Assembly (NCBI GenBank): GCA_964506185.1
Contig: CAZDKL010000011.1
Span: 1-46,073 of the forward strand
Direction of reading: 5' to 3'
DNA length: 46,073 bases
Origin: UBA2144 sp964506185
GTDB lineage: Bacteria; Patescibacteriota; Gracilibacteria; Peribacterales; Peribacteraceae
The notes beneath the pieces were generated by a model. The model ran no database searches, was not told the origin of the DNA, and saw only the letters and a list, made by a program, of their open reading frames with translations. Positions 29,668 through 38,211 of the stretch are shown here, in pieces; position 1 is the first letter of the stretch, and each line of letters starts with the position of its first letter. A program made the translations under genes and the position numbers.

Positions 29668-31055
29668 CCGAATAACTTCGCCGAAATAGTCAGGTAGGAG
29701 AATATTCCGAAGAATATGAATGTCGCTCCCATGACTAAGTTTCTCCACATAGCGGGGCGGAGAGCTTTTGAGAGGAACTTATTATTGAGGACCAAGAGAA
29801 GTCCGCAATAAACGAACATTGCGAATGCGTTTAGAACAGCGCCAAGCACAATCAGAGTTAGAGGCTGATTGAAACCAATGCTGAAGACTGTGATGCCGAA
29901 TAGAATCTGAATCCATAGGATCGTGTAATAGACTTTGGAGACTTTAAATTCTTCTCCTCTTGTAAGAAGCAGGAAATTTTCCGTCATGATCCTGCTTGTG
30001 GAATCGAGTACAGTCAGTTGAGTCGCGCAAAGCATGATTCCTGTAACGATGAGGAATGTAATTCCGAGTTGCGGGAATGTTTGCATCGCAATCGCGTGGG
30101 CTTCTGTAACAACAAACATTATTCCTTCAGTATCTCCTCCCTGTCCGTAGGTGGTTACATACGCAAGAAGCGCCAAAGTAAGCATTGTAATCAGACCAAG
30201 GCACCAAAAGACTATAAAGTGCTCTGCGTTTACAACTTTCCACCATTTTTTGTAGTTAGCTAAGTTCTTTGGAGTCTCCGGAAATGTATTTCCCGTGATC
30301 TTGAACTTCTGCTTTCCTTCTTTGCGGAATAATCCCGAGATTTTATCCGCATATTTGCCCATACCATATCCCTTGTCTCTAACGTAACAGGACTGAGCCA
30401 AGTTCAAGTTCCCTCCGGCGCCTGAATACGCAAGTGCCCCAAGAAATGCAGAGAGTGCTATACCCATTGGTAGGAATGTGAAGCCCTCTCCCTGTCCAAT
30501 AACCCCCTGAGCAAGCACTACAAAGTCCGATGCATCTGCGAGGTAGAAAGTTAAGATGAAAATAAACGGAACTCCTATCCCAATCAGTATCATCTGCATT
30601 CTTTCTACAGTTTTATATATCGTTTTGCCAAAAGTGAGTATTGCTCCTATTAAAAGGAAGATAACAATACCAACTAACTGCACATTTTCTATGTTAAACG
30701 CGCTCCCAAGAAGTGTCGCGCCTCCAAGACCTATGCCCGGCCATCCGAATCCCATGAAAGTTGAGAGGATGAACCATGCCGGAAGAAGCTTTGCCATTCT
30801 TGCAAAACCCACAAAGACGCTTTCCCCAAATATAAGTGCATATCGCTCCACCTCCATATTAATAAAGAACTGCATCGTGAGTCCTATTACTATTGCCCAA
30901 GCTATTCCAAGTCCGTAATTGCTGGCCATATAGGGCCACAGAATAACTTCTCCAGATCCAAGACCAAGACCAAGGATAATGAAACTAGGTCCGATTAATT
31001 TCCTTAAAGAAAGTGGTTTGGGAAGATCTTGCTCCCCGAGAGGTAATTTTGGCAT
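29664..31055 (-). CDS. Nramp-related transporter lacking canonical metal motifs
   Basis: The 463-residue protein has about eleven membrane helices and the overall Nramp layout, beginning LIGPSFIILGLGLGSGEVILWP. In true Nramp metal transporters the first helix carries DPGN and the sixth MPHN, which hold Mn2+/Fe2+. Here the first position reads GSGE (about 33-36) and the sixth-helix region reads GAGGNLNLAQS. This is therefore a divergent branch whose substrate cannot be assumed to be Mn2+. I use the ATG at 31055; another ATG at 31073 adds six residues. Confidence 0.8.
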   Translation of the reverse strand: MPKLPLGEQDLPKPLSLRKLIGPSFIILGLGLGSGEVILWPYMASNYGLGIAWAIVIGLTMQFFINMEVERYALIFGESVFVGFARMAKLLPAWFILSTFMGFGWPGIGLGGATLLGSAFNIENVQLVGIVIFLLIGAILTFGKTIYKTVERMQMILIGIGVPFIFILTFYLADASDFVVLAQGVIGQGEGFTFLPMGIALSAFLGALAYSGAGGNLNLAQSCYVRDKGYGMGKYADKISGLFRKEGKQKFKITGNTFPETPKNLANYKKWWKVVNAEHFIVFWCLGLITMLTLALLAYVTTYGQGGDTEGIMFVVTEAHAIAMQTFPQLGITFLIVTGIMLCATQLTVLDSTSRIMTENFLLLTRGEEFKVSKVYYTILWIQILFGITVFSIGFNQPLTLIVLGAVLNAFAMFVYCGLLLVLNNKFLSKALRPAMWRNLVMGATFIFFGIFSYLTISAKLFG

Positions 31056-31139
31056 GCAGATATGATAAAGCATTTCTTCTTACTAATAAATGACGCAAAT
31101 ACTTGAGTTTATAGTCCACATTTACAATAATCACCCTCC

Positions 31140-31352
31140 ATGCTTAAATTTCGTGATGAATTGACCGTTATTCAGGAAGAGCTCGCCGAGCTTGTAGATT
31201 CTGATTGTGAAGCAAAATGCTTGCCTCCCCATACCATGGTAGATTGTTGGGCACTTTCTCTTGAAGAAAAAGGAAGAGTCAGGGAATTACTAAAGCGTCA
31301 CGGATGCCCCGGAATTATTTTGGAACGAATCGGTTTTACTCAGTGTCTTTAA
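31140..31352 (+). CDS. Small hypothetical protein, 70 residues
   Basis: The product is hydrophilic and unrecognised, with three Cys spread over its length (DSDCEAKC, VDCW, HGCPG) and one near the end. A TACAAT -10 box (31123-31128) lies 11 bases before the ATG and no Shine-Dalgarno is seen, so the leader is very short. It overlaps the end of the convergent glycosyltransferase gene by 17 bases. The coding call rests on sequence quality and the promoter-like box. Confidence 0.45.
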   Translation: MLKFRDELTVIQEELAELVDSDCEAKCLPPHTMVDCWALSLEEKGRVRELLKRHGCPGIILERIGFTQCL

Positions 31353-32250
31353 TTACCCTCACAATCCTATCTCCTGCAAACCCAACAGAAATCATCAGCA
31401 CTCCAAACAGAATCATTCCCAGTCCCCAGCCCCATCCAAACCCGAACCCGCTTCCAATCCCGGCTAAAATCCCCACAATCCCGACACTTCCAAAGAACTG
31501 CATCGGTCTATCACCGTAATGCTTTATAAACCAAAGACATAGCAAATCCGAAAAGCACCTCAGAGCCTTTGTAGATTTAAATTTGCTCTCTCCATAAACA
31601 CGTGCCGAGTGTGCTATTGGAACTTCGCTGACTTTAAATCCGTTGATACCGATAAGATCCGGCAAGTAACAATGCCACTCTCCAAAAAGAGGTATATTTT
31701 CGATACATTCCCTTTTGAATAACTTAAGTCCGCACGCGGAATTATGAACTGATTTGAATCCCATCATTCTTCTTAATTTATTTCCAATAAAAGACACTGC
31801 TCTGACTGCCATTGATGCATCTCTCTTTTGAATCCAGCCAAAAACCGCATCATTTCCTTCTCTTAAATGAGCATTAAGTCGGATGATATCCATTGGATCA
31901 ACTTCTCCATCGCCGTCTGCGATTGCAATCAAGGACCCAGAGGAATTTTTTAACCCTTCGCTAATCGATTTTGAAACCAAAGTCTTCTTAACTCCTTCCT
32001 GTATCCTCAACTCGATCACCTTTGCGCCTTCCAATTGCTTAAGTACCTCCAACGAATTATCTGATGATCCATTTTCCACGTAAATAATCTCCGTTTCACC
32101 CGGAAGCAACTTAGATACCTCCAGAATTTTCTTATGCAAAGGTTTCAGATTCCCCGCTTCATCACGAACGGGAATAATTATAGACACGCATATAGTCTTT
32201 TCTTTTATAAGATCGCCAATTTGCTTTCGCTCTTCGAGACAAGTTGTCAT
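31336..32250 (-). CDS. Family 2 glycosyltransferase (dolichol-phosphate-mannose-synthase-like)
   Basis: The 304-residue enzyme has a GT-A domain beginning VSIIIPVRDEAGNL (about 22-35), the GSSDNS turn and an acidic ADGDGEVDP site (about 111-119) in place of the usual DADxQ. Two C-terminal membrane helices (about 240-295) are rich in Gly and Phe/Trp. Such enzymes move a sugar from a nucleotide to a lipid carrier at the membrane for surface polysaccharides. A membrane glycosyltransferase that could use the lipid-linked sugar is encoded nearby (33836-35362). Confidence 0.88.
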   Translation of the reverse strand: MTTCLEERKQIGDLIKEKTICVSIIIPVRDEAGNLKPLHKKILEVSKLLPGETEIIYVENGSSDNSLEVLKQLEGAKVIELRIQEGVKKTLVSKSISEGLKNSSGSLIAIADGDGEVDPMDIIRLNAHLREGNDAVFGWIQKRDASMAVRAVSFIGNKLRRMMGFKSVHNSACGLKLFKRECIENIPLFGEWHCYLPDLIGINGFKVSEVPIAHSARVYGESKFKSTKALRCFSDLLCLWFIKHYGDRPMQFFGSVGIVGILAGIGSGFGFGWGWGLGMILFGVLMISVGFAGDRIVRVIKDTE

Positions 32251-32343
32251 ATGTATTAATAGACTACTTCCACCTATGACTTTCCGCCAGATTTAAAGAG
32301 CTGAAAACCAGAAACCAATAAGCCACATTCGAAAAGCTAATTA

Positions 32344-32373
32344 TTTACACAAACAACCATTTCTGCATATAAT
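32344..32373 (+). promoter_or_regulatory. Promoter of the acidic-tail secreted protein gene
   Basis: TTTACA (32344-32349), 18-base spacer, TATAAT (32368-32373). The ATG is 24 bases after the -10 box, preceded by a C/T-rich leader without Shine-Dalgarno. Confidence 0.5.
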
Positions 32374-32396
32374 ATCCATACCCCTCCCCTTATCGT

Positions 32397-33812
32397 ATGA
32401 AAATCTTTTCAAAAGCGCTCTTACTGAGCTTACTTGTCTTTCCTCCAAGCATTGCTCTGGCAGTGTTTGTGTCTCCAGGAAACCTTGTACTTTCCTCTTT
32501 CTATAGCGGAAAGCCAACGGAATTCAATTCCGAGCTTTATTTGCGCTCAAATCAAACCGAAGATATTCAAATAGTCGCCAACATGCACGGTGCTTTTGAG
32601 GGGAAGGAGATACATAATATGAAGATGCAAATGTCCGGTAATATTCAGATCACAAACGAAGAGGATTCTATGCATGGAAGTGCGAGAGTTGTAATTCAAG
32701 ATGGCAATTTTTATATCCGTCTGGAAGATGCCAGTTTTTACTTCCAAGACGAATATGGACAGGAGATTTCAGTCCTTGAACAGTCGTTGGAACCCTTGTT
32801 AGATCAATGGTACTCGATGCCTGTGAACGAGTTATTTGAAGAGATAGGCAGTTACGACGGTGGTACCTTAGATTCATTCAATACAGTATTCGAAAGTGCG
32901 CAAGCTGAATCAGAAAATTCCGCGGATGTTGTATCAGGGCTGTTTGATCGTATTTTCGCTATGGATAGATCCAGTTTCTATGGAGGAAGAACATACACTC
33001 TCACACTCAAACCTGACTTCCTTTATCGTGCAATTTCTTTCTTTGAACAAATTGCAAATAGTAATGTCTATGGCCCCAGAGAATCATATGGTGGTGCTTA
33101 CGGTGAAGTAGAAATTCTGCAGGAAATGCTCGAGGAAGACGTAGTTTCCAAATTAAAAATTGATACTAACAATAATGATGAAATGAGATCTGGCCGCTAC
33201 TACGTCTCTATAAATATGCCAGATAATGGAATGCAGTTTGCATTAAATGGCGCAATGCAGCATCGCTCAAACCCTGTTTATTTAGATGTTCCTACAAGTG
33301 CCGCTTCAATGGAAGAGGCATTGCTGGAATTGTTTGGCACTTCTTCTGTTGTGGATGACGATGATGACGAAGATGGAGCAGATGATGAGCACATCATGGA
33401 AGTCGAAGATGAAGAACTAGAAGAGCTAGAGGAAGATGTTATGTCAGATGAATTTGAGGAATCAGAAGAAGAACTAGATGATGAAGAAGATGAAGAGGAA
33501 GAGGAAGATGAAGAAGAAGATGAGGCAGAAGAGGAAGATGAGGCAGAAGAGGATGAAGAAGAAGATGAAGAAGAAGATGAGGAAGATGAAGATGATGATG
33601 AAGATGAAGGAGAAGATGAAGATGAGGGCGAAATAGAGTATGAAGTCGAATATGAGGAAGAAGATGTATACGAAGAGTATGACGAAGTAGAAATGCAACC
33701 TACGGTTTCTGCGAATTGCAGAACTGCAAATCCAGTACTAAAAGCCCGCATGCAAAGATCAGGGCAATGCAGAGTAGATCGAGTGTCTAGGAGGGTGCTT
33801 AAGGGAGAATAG
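32397..33812 (+). CDS. Secreted protein with long Glu/Asp tail
   Basis: The 471-residue protein has a signal peptide (about 1-22, ending ALA). A folded-looking domain of about 290 residues follows, with strands rather like lipoprotein or LolA-type layers (NMKMQMSGNIQI, RYYVSINMPDNGMQFALNG). From about 318 to 432 it is almost entirely Glu and Asp, encoded by gaagat/gatgag repeats. A short basic end with two Cys follows (NCRTANPVLKARM...QCRVDRVSRR). The acidic tail could bind Ca2+ or repel other surfaces. Function unknown. The poly-Ser frame on the opposite strand is an artefact of the repeats. Confidence 0.75.
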   Translation: MKIFSKALLLSLLVFPPSIALAVFVSPGNLVLSSFYSGKPTEFNSELYLRSNQTEDIQIVANMHGAFEGKEIHNMKMQMSGNIQITNEEDSMHGSARVVIQDGNFYIRLEDASFYFQDEYGQEISVLEQSLEPLLDQWYSMPVNELFEEIGSYDGGTLDSFNTVFESAQAESENSADVVSGLFDRIFAMDRSSFYGGRTYTLTLKPDFLYRAISFFEQIANSNVYGPRESYGGAYGEVEILQEMLEEDVVSKLKIDTNNNDEMRSGRYYVSINMPDNGMQFALNGAMQHRSNPVYLDVPTSAASMEEALLELFGTSSVVDDDDDEDGADDEHIMEVEDEELEELEEDVMSDEFEESEEELDDEEDEEEEEDEEEDEAEEEDEAEEDEEEDEEEDEEDEDDDEDEGEDEDEGEIEYEVEYEEEDVYEEYDEVEMQPTVSANCRTANPVLKARMQRSGQCRVDRVSRRVLKGE

Positions 33813-33835
33813 GGTGGATGTCACGCCACCTTCCC

Positions 33836-35362
33836 TTATAACGAGACTGCTGAGTGTCCTGTAGCGATACGACTAAATTCGCAAATATAGAGCCATTTTT
33901 GCACTCTCTTTTCCAATATTAGTTTATACTGGTGTGGGTTAATTGGTTTTATGCTTGCAATAGTTTTGCAGTTAGCATTAGTAGCGAACTTGCCTGGTAC
34001 TATTTTTTCAATGTGTCTTTTTTTGTAAATCTCATATTGGTTATTTCCTTTGGTTCGAAACAATATCATTGGAACATTGTTATAGTATTCGTCTGTCACT
34101 CTCTTCTTAACTTTCTCGTACCTGCCATGCAATCTGTATTTGCCTGAGTTGTAAATAATACCATCAATATTTAATTCTATTGCACTATTAAACCAAGTAA
34201 CCTCTTTATCTCTGTGTCTTAAAATTTTTTCTAGATTTAAATACGTATAAAGAAATGTGTTTGCAAAAAGGATGATGAATAATACCCAAATAATCAGGAA
34301 GAGCTTTTTATTGTGTTTTGATGAGCCAATAAACCAATCCATTCCAACTGCTATTAGCATTATGGTCATAACAATTAGGTGACTGTAGTACCTAAAAGAC
34401 ATATAACCCCAATCGAAGCGATTGCCGAAGGTGAGGTAATTAACTAGAAATACTACAATGAGTAGTGAGCACACAAGAATGAAAGCAGGTTTGGCCTTTT
34501 TAAAGAGAACAAAGGCCCCAAGGATGCTGAATGGAATAGAAAGCAGGTATTTATTAAACCCAAACGATTGTCCTCCATAAGGCATTGCGATTAACAAATG
34601 CTTAAAGTATGGAAAAAAATCAGCTCTTCCAACAATTGCATCACTTATGAAAATCGAATATCGCCCAATGATCCACCAAACTCCAATTAATCCGGAAAAA
34701 CACATCACTACTATAAGTAAAGAAAGGGCTTTTTTATTTTCTATGACATAGAGATCGCATTTCTTTTTTCTATACAGCAAATGGGAGATTAAAGCGGTTA
34801 TACAAAGGCATACAATTATTTGAGCTGTAAGTAAATGTGTCATAGTACACAGGAAAATCAATACTCCAAGCCATCCAAGGTGTTTTCCTGTTTTTAGGTG
34901 CTTAAGGAACATGGCATAAGTACAAAGTACTAGGACCATAAAAAGGCTGTATGGTCGGATCTTTGTTGCAAAAACTATCATGAATTCCGAAACTGTAAAC
35001 AGCATAGATGCAAGTACTGCACATCTAAGTCCGCGCATTTGATACGCTAAGGCCATTGCCGCTAATGGAATCAGGCAGCCAATTAAAATCGAAAAATACC
35101 GAAATGCATTTATTGTCTGATCTCCAGTTAACGAAACAAACGTCCTTAAAATAAGTGGATAAAAAGGAGCATCTGCTGTTGTTTCGTAGTAATGATTTAG
35201 AACTTGGTCAAAAATCACTATTTCATCAATACAAACTCCAATACCCGCATAATCATGAACTCGCAGGATGTATGAGAAAAATACAATTAGAAAGCACCAA
35301 ATAACTATCAGTAGCTCTCGGCTTAGCCGTAGCTTTTGGCGGCAAAGGCTTTGTATTTTCAT
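33836..35362 (-). CDS. Polytopic membrane glycosyltransferase (PMT/ArnT-like, GT39/GT83)
   Basis: The 508-residue protein has about ten to twelve membrane helices and a soluble C-terminal end of about 100 residues. The first extracytoplasmic loop carries acidic residues (VCIDEIVIFDQ, about 43-53), the position of the catalytic Asp in this fold. APFYPLILRTFV and TKIRPYSLFM are typical of this group. These enzymes use a polyprenyl-linked sugar to glycosylate proteins or lipids outside the cell. The gene is richer in A+T than its neighbours, perhaps a sign of separate origin. The GT2 enzyme at 31336-32250 could supply the lipid-linked donor. Confidence 0.82.
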   Translation of the reverse strand: MKIQSLCRQKLRLSRELLIVIWCFLIVFFSYILRVHDYAGIGVCIDEIVIFDQVLNHYYETTADAPFYPLILRTFVSLTGDQTINAFRYFSILIGCLIPLAAMALAYQMRGLRCAVLASMLFTVSEFMIVFATKIRPYSLFMVLVLCTYAMFLKHLKTGKHLGWLGVLIFLCTMTHLLTAQIIVCLCITALISHLLYRKKKCDLYVIENKKALSLLIVVMCFSGLIGVWWIIGRYSIFISDAIVGRADFFPYFKHLLIAMPYGGQSFGFNKYLLSIPFSILGAFVLFKKAKPAFILVCSLLIVVFLVNYLTFGNRFDWGYMSFRYYSHLIVMTIMLIAVGMDWFIGSSKHNKKLFLIIWVLFIILFANTFLYTYLNLEKILRHRDKEVTWFNSAIELNIDGIIYNSGKYRLHGRYEKVKKRVTDEYYNNVPMILFRTKGNNQYEIYKKRHIEKIVPGKFATNANCKTIASIKPINPHQYKLILEKRVQKWLYICEFSRIATGHSAVSL

Positions 35363-35438
35363 GAGCTAAAATGTTGGAAACTTTGGCTTTCGTCGGAGAT
35401 AATTACATTCTGTAAATCTGGTTGTTGCATATTGATTC

Positions 35439-35513
35439 TGGTAGCCCCAAGGAGAATCGAACTCCTGTTACCAGGATGAAAACCTGGCGTCCTAACCACT
35501 AGACGATGGGGCC
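35439..35513 (-). tRNA. tRNA-Glu (anticodon UUC)
   Basis: The 75-nt gene folds as a full cloverleaf. The acceptor GGCCCCA pairs with TGGGGCT, with U8 conserved. The D arm is GTCT...GGAC, the anticodon stem CCAGG/CCTGG carries the loop TTTTCAT (anticodon TTC), and the T arm AGGAG/CTCCT has the loop TTCGATT. The discriminator is A and CCA is encoded (35441-35439). G1 pairs with U72. Confidence 0.95.
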
Positions 35514-35565
35514 TAGGACGCCAGTAATTATACTAAAACAACGATTGATTGAAAGGAAAGAAGAC

Positions 35566-35982
35566 TTATTTCCTCATCTTCTCTTTTTTCATCGTCTTTT
35601 TCTGCTCTTTTACTTCTTCCCACACTTGCTCAAACTCTTCATCGCTGAGGTTGCAACCATGGGATTTAAAGACTTCCTGCATGATCTGACTCTTTTCGGC
35701 CTTATCGAAACCGCGTTTGCCGTACTTGCCGAATTTTCCGTGCTTCATTCCTCCGGAAAGGAGAACTGAGCCAACAAAGCCGATCACAATAAACCAGACC
35801 CATAGCTTTTTAAGCCTGTCTTTAGACAAGTTCTTTATAGCCCAAAAGGCGAAGAAAATTATTCCAAGCGTTAGAAGAACGCCGAAGATTCCATGCAGTT
35901 GCATAAACGAAGCTCCATGAAATCCTTTTGAAAATGGACACATATATTTAATTGGAAGGAAGTATCCAGTGAACTGTACCAT
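35566..35982 (-). CDS. Hypothetical two-helix membrane protein
   Basis: The 138-residue protein has two membrane helices (about 28-50 and 60-78) and a charged C-terminal half. That half contains GGMKHGKFGKYGKRGFDKAE and a helical SDEEFEQVWEEVKEQKKTMKKEKMRK end. The true start may be Met27 (MQLHGIFG), since the first 26 residues are weakly hydrophobic and lack typical features. The basic/acidic tail would face the cytoplasm. It is not recognised. Confidence 0.6.
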   Translation of the reverse strand: MVQFTGYFLPIKYMCPFSKGFHGASFMQLHGIFGVLLTLGIIFFAFWAIKNLSKDRLKKLWVWFIVIGFVGSVLLSGGMKHGKFGKYGKRGFDKAEKSQIMQEVFKSHGCNLSDEEFEQVWEEVKEQKKTMKKEKMRK

Positions 35983-35997
35983 GAATCAGTCAAATCT

Positions 35998-36024
35998 AAA
36001 AAACCCCGCCAGAGGCGGGGTTTT
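35998..36024. terminator. Bidirectional intrinsic terminator
   Basis: AAAACCCCGCC and GGCGGGGTTTT form an 11-bp stem around AGA, with T tracts on both strands. It lies 29 bases after the stop of the zinc-ribbon gene and ends its transcript. Confidence 0.85.
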
Positions 36025-36052
36025 CTTTGTGACTTAAGTTAAGAGAACCTTA

Positions 36053-36331
36053 TTACTCTTTACTAGCCATGAAACACTCTTTACAGAGAACAGGTTTGCC
36101 ACCTTCTTCCTCTGGACGAGGCTTGAAGGGAACCTGGCACTCGTTTCCGCACTTTGCACAAACGGCATCGTGCATCTGTCGGTTCGCCATGCGGTCTGCT
36201 TTCTTGGCAGCACGGCAATCCTTACAGCGTTGAGGAGCGCTTAGGTCCTTGGAGGCGTAAAACTCCTGTTCACCCTCTGTGAAGGTGAAGTCGTTGCCAC
36301 AATCGCGGCAGGTGATCGTCTGATCAGCCAT
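36053..36331 (-). CDS. Small multi-CxxC zinc-ribbon protein
   Basis: The 92-residue protein carries four CxxC pairs (Cys8/11, 36/39, 58/61 and 83/86), enough for two zinc ribbons. Words such as CRDCGNDFTFTEGEQEFYASK and PQRCKDCRAAKK are typical of a family of probable zinc-binding proteins common in candidate phyla. Its function is not known; nucleic-acid binding is often proposed. The gene has its own intrinsic terminator, which suggests strong expression. Confidence 0.88.
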   Translation of the reverse strand: MADQTITCRDCGNDFTFTEGEQEFYASKDLSAPQRCKDCRAAKKADRMANRQMHDAVCAKCGNECQVPFKPRPEEEGGKPVLCKECFMASKE

Positions 36332-36517
36332 ATAACGTATAAGAAGGAAATAAATTGACAGTTACCTTCTCACACGATCTTAGAATCAGATTGTACTTTC
36401 GAAGGTTCTGCTTATGGGAATTCTGGCGGATTTGGTGCTATTGTCAAGAAATATTGGGCAATAATGGCCAAAAGCCCACATCCTAGACCAGATGAGAGAG
36501 AACGAATCTCCTTGTCT

Positions 36518-36577
36518 CCCTCCCACCTCTCAATTATGGGTGAGGGGGTAAAGGGGGAGAGGGTAGGGTGAGGGGCA
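36518..36577. repeat. G-rich GGGTGAGGGG repeat fragment
   Basis: The tracts ctccctcccacctctc and gggggagagggtagggtgaggggc resemble the ends of the element at 8623-8807. The 344-base gap 36332-36675 holds this, a hairpin AAGGACGA/TCGTCCTT (36586-36614) and the palindrome at 36650-36670. No gene is seen in it. Confidence 0.5.
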
Positions 36578-36649
36578 GTATTTGAAAGGACGACCACATC
36601 TATTGATCGTCCTTGTGCCTGAAAATGAGTATTTATGCTGTTTATTTAG

Positions 36650-36670
36650 TGTATGTACAATGTACATACA
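36650..36670. repeat. TGTATGTACA palindrome, copy 2
   Basis: TGTATGTACA and TGTACATACA arms around one base, identical to 5274-5294 in inverted orientation including the three flanking bases on one side. It lies just downstream of the Cys-rich mini-ORF. Confidence 0.8.
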
Positions 36671-36675
36671 GTGGG

Positions 36676-36726
36676 CTAGCAGTGACCTCCGCCACAGAAG
36701 CCACAATTACAGTGTCCTCCAGACAT
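36676..36726 (-). CDS. Possible Cys/Gly/His mini-protein, 16 residues
   Basis: ATG at 36726 opens MSGGHCNCGFCGGGHC followed by TAG. Four of sixteen residues are Cys and two are His, with the word GGHC/GGGHC repeated. That composition could bind a metal ion. A TTCACA/TATTAG promoter-like pair lies about 60 bases upstream, and a palindrome follows the stop. There is no Shine-Dalgarno. The ORF is so short that chance cannot be excluded, but its composition is unusual for random sequence. Confidence 0.3.
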   Translation of the reverse strand: MSGGHCNCGFCGGGHC

Positions 36727-36797
36727 GATTAATTAGTAGGTTAAGAAATAAGTGCTGTTATCCTAATATCCATCGCTGATGATGTCTGTGAACTAAA

Positions 36798-37382
36798 TTA
36801 CCGAACAAGATACATCTGCCATGGAAACGGCATTCTTCTATCAACTATTTCAAAACCCGCATCAACTAGAAGTCCTGAGAATTTGGCTCTACTCCAATTA
36901 TTCACATGACCAGGCGTATTTCCAAGCCTCATCATATGTCTTCCACTTACAAAATTTGCAATCCTGAACCAAGGCTCATTCGGAACACTTGTTATTAGAT
37001 ATCCCCTGCATCTTCTCCTAAGAGAAGCTAAAGCTGAAGCAGTATCCGGGGTGTGCTCAAGCATTTCCGTACACGTAATAACATCATATGATCCCCCTTC
37101 CGTTTCGGGATCTAGCAGATCACCCTGCCTAAGAGATAGACCTGGAAAATGTTTTCGTCCGCATGCTAATGACTCCTCGCTAATGTCCAATCCTTCGCAT
37201 CTTACATCAGGAAAGTTCTCATGAATCTGATTTAACACGTATCCTTCCGCACAACCGATATCCAAAATGCTTTTTCCATTTGTTTTTCGGTAAAGTTCAA
37301 TAACGTCTCTGACGAACCCCTTCACAAATCTCTTTCTGAAGATATTCGGGTTCGTATATTTGGATAAATGGTCAGGACTCAT
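36798..37382 (-). CDS. Class I SAM-dependent methyltransferase
   Basis: The 194-residue enzyme has the methyltransferase core starting with ILDIGCAEGYVLNQIH (motif I, about 39-54), then GLDISEESL (motif II), QGDLLDPE and DVITCTEMLEHTPD. The latter resembles the UbiG/Methyltransf_11 group. The later part (VPNEPWFRIANFVSGRHMMRLGNTPGHVNNWS) resembles methyltransferases of surface glycan clusters, but the substrate cannot be named. It follows pyrK by 12 bases on the same strand, so it is probably part of the pyrimidine unit transcript. Confidence 0.85.
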   Translation of the reverse strand: MSPDHLSKYTNPNIFRKRFVKGFVRDVIELYRKTNGKSILDIGCAEGYVLNQIHENFPDVRCEGLDISEESLACGRKHFPGLSLRQGDLLDPETEGGSYDVITCTEMLEHTPDTASALASLRRRCRGYLITSVPNEPWFRIANFVSGRHMMRLGNTPGHVNNWSRAKFSGLLVDAGFEIVDRRMPFPWQMYLVR

Positions 37383-37394
37383 GATTCTATCGTA

Positions 37395-38198
37395 CTAGAA
37401 TTCGTGTTTTCGCCCAACATCATCGCGATGATATTTTCCAAATTCGTGAATTTGAACACATATATCATTATTAATTACTGGCCCATCTATACATAACCTG
37501 ATTCCAAGTGGATCAACCACGCAATTCCCACAAAGCCCGTATCCGCACTTCATATAGCGCTCTAAGCTGAGCTGGGACGGGATTTTTTTGTCTGAAGAAA
37601 TGCCTGAGACTGCCTTAAGCATCATTTCCGGACCGCAAGCCAGAAGTTCGTCGAACGATTCCCCTCCTTCAATCATCTCGCTGAGCTCAGACACATTGTA
37701 TCCCTTATAACCTTCTGACCCATCATCGGTTGCAACATGCAATGTCGCTCCTTTTAGAGAACTGAGTTCATCAATATAAAGCAGATGTTCTTTTGAACGG
37801 GCACCGACAAAGATGTGAACATCGCATCCGTCTTTTACCGCTTCATGAGCTGTGAAATACATGGGCGCCGCACCGTATCCTCCTGCAAGCAGAGCAAGCT
37901 TCTGATCTTTCTTCCACTGATAATGCGTTCCAAAAGGACCCCTGAGTCCCACCAGGTCCCCTGCCTTCTTCTTCGCAAGCTCTTTGGTCATATCTCCTAC
38001 TGCAAAGAATGTAATCTTGAGCTCAGAACCGGAGTCGTAAGCAATGCTCATAGGGACCTCATCAACTCCCGGAAGCCAAATCATTCCAAATTGACCGGGC
38101 TTAGCTCCCAAACTCATATCAAAAGTAAAAGTCTGCACATCAGCTGTTTCTTGCCTGACTGAAGCGATGCGGTAGGTGGTGGGGAGGCGGTTCTGCAT
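37395..38198 (-). CDS. pyrK: Dihydroorotate dehydrogenase electron-transfer subunit
   Basis: PyrK passes electrons from dihydroorotate, via FAD and an iron-sulfur cluster, to NAD+ in class 1B dihydroorotate dehydrogenase. The 267-residue product has the flavin-binding barrel (PMSIAY at about 49-54 and GLRGPFGTHY), an NAD-binding domain (LLAGGYGAAPM, about 103-113) and a [2Fe-2S] site with Cys218, 223, 226 and 236. Its partner gene pyrD lies just upstream on the same strand, separated by a word repeat. Confidence 0.93.
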   Translation of the reverse strand: MQNRLPTTYRIASVRQETADVQTFTFDMSLGAKPGQFGMIWLPGVDEVPMSIAYDSGSELKITFFAVGDMTKELAKKKAGDLVGLRGPFGTHYQWKKDQKLALLAGGYGAAPMYFTAHEAVKDGCDVHIFVGARSKEHLLYIDELSSLKGATLHVATDDGSEGYKGYNVSELSEMIEGGESFDELLACGPEMMLKAVSGISSDKKIPSQLSLERYMKCGYGLCGNCVVDPLGIRLCIDGPVINNDICVQIHEFGKYHRDDVGRKHEF

Positions 38199-38211
38199 GT
38201 ATGAATATTGT

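Noticed and set aside
33278..33751. Poly-Ser reading frame on the minus strand
   Set aside because: It is the reverse complement of the gaa/gat repeats that encode the Glu/Asp tail of the plus-strand secreted protein, which has a signal peptide and promoter.
36412..36597. 61-residue Pro/Ser frame on the minus strand
   Set aside because: It consists mainly of the G-rich repeat fragment and has no initiation signals.
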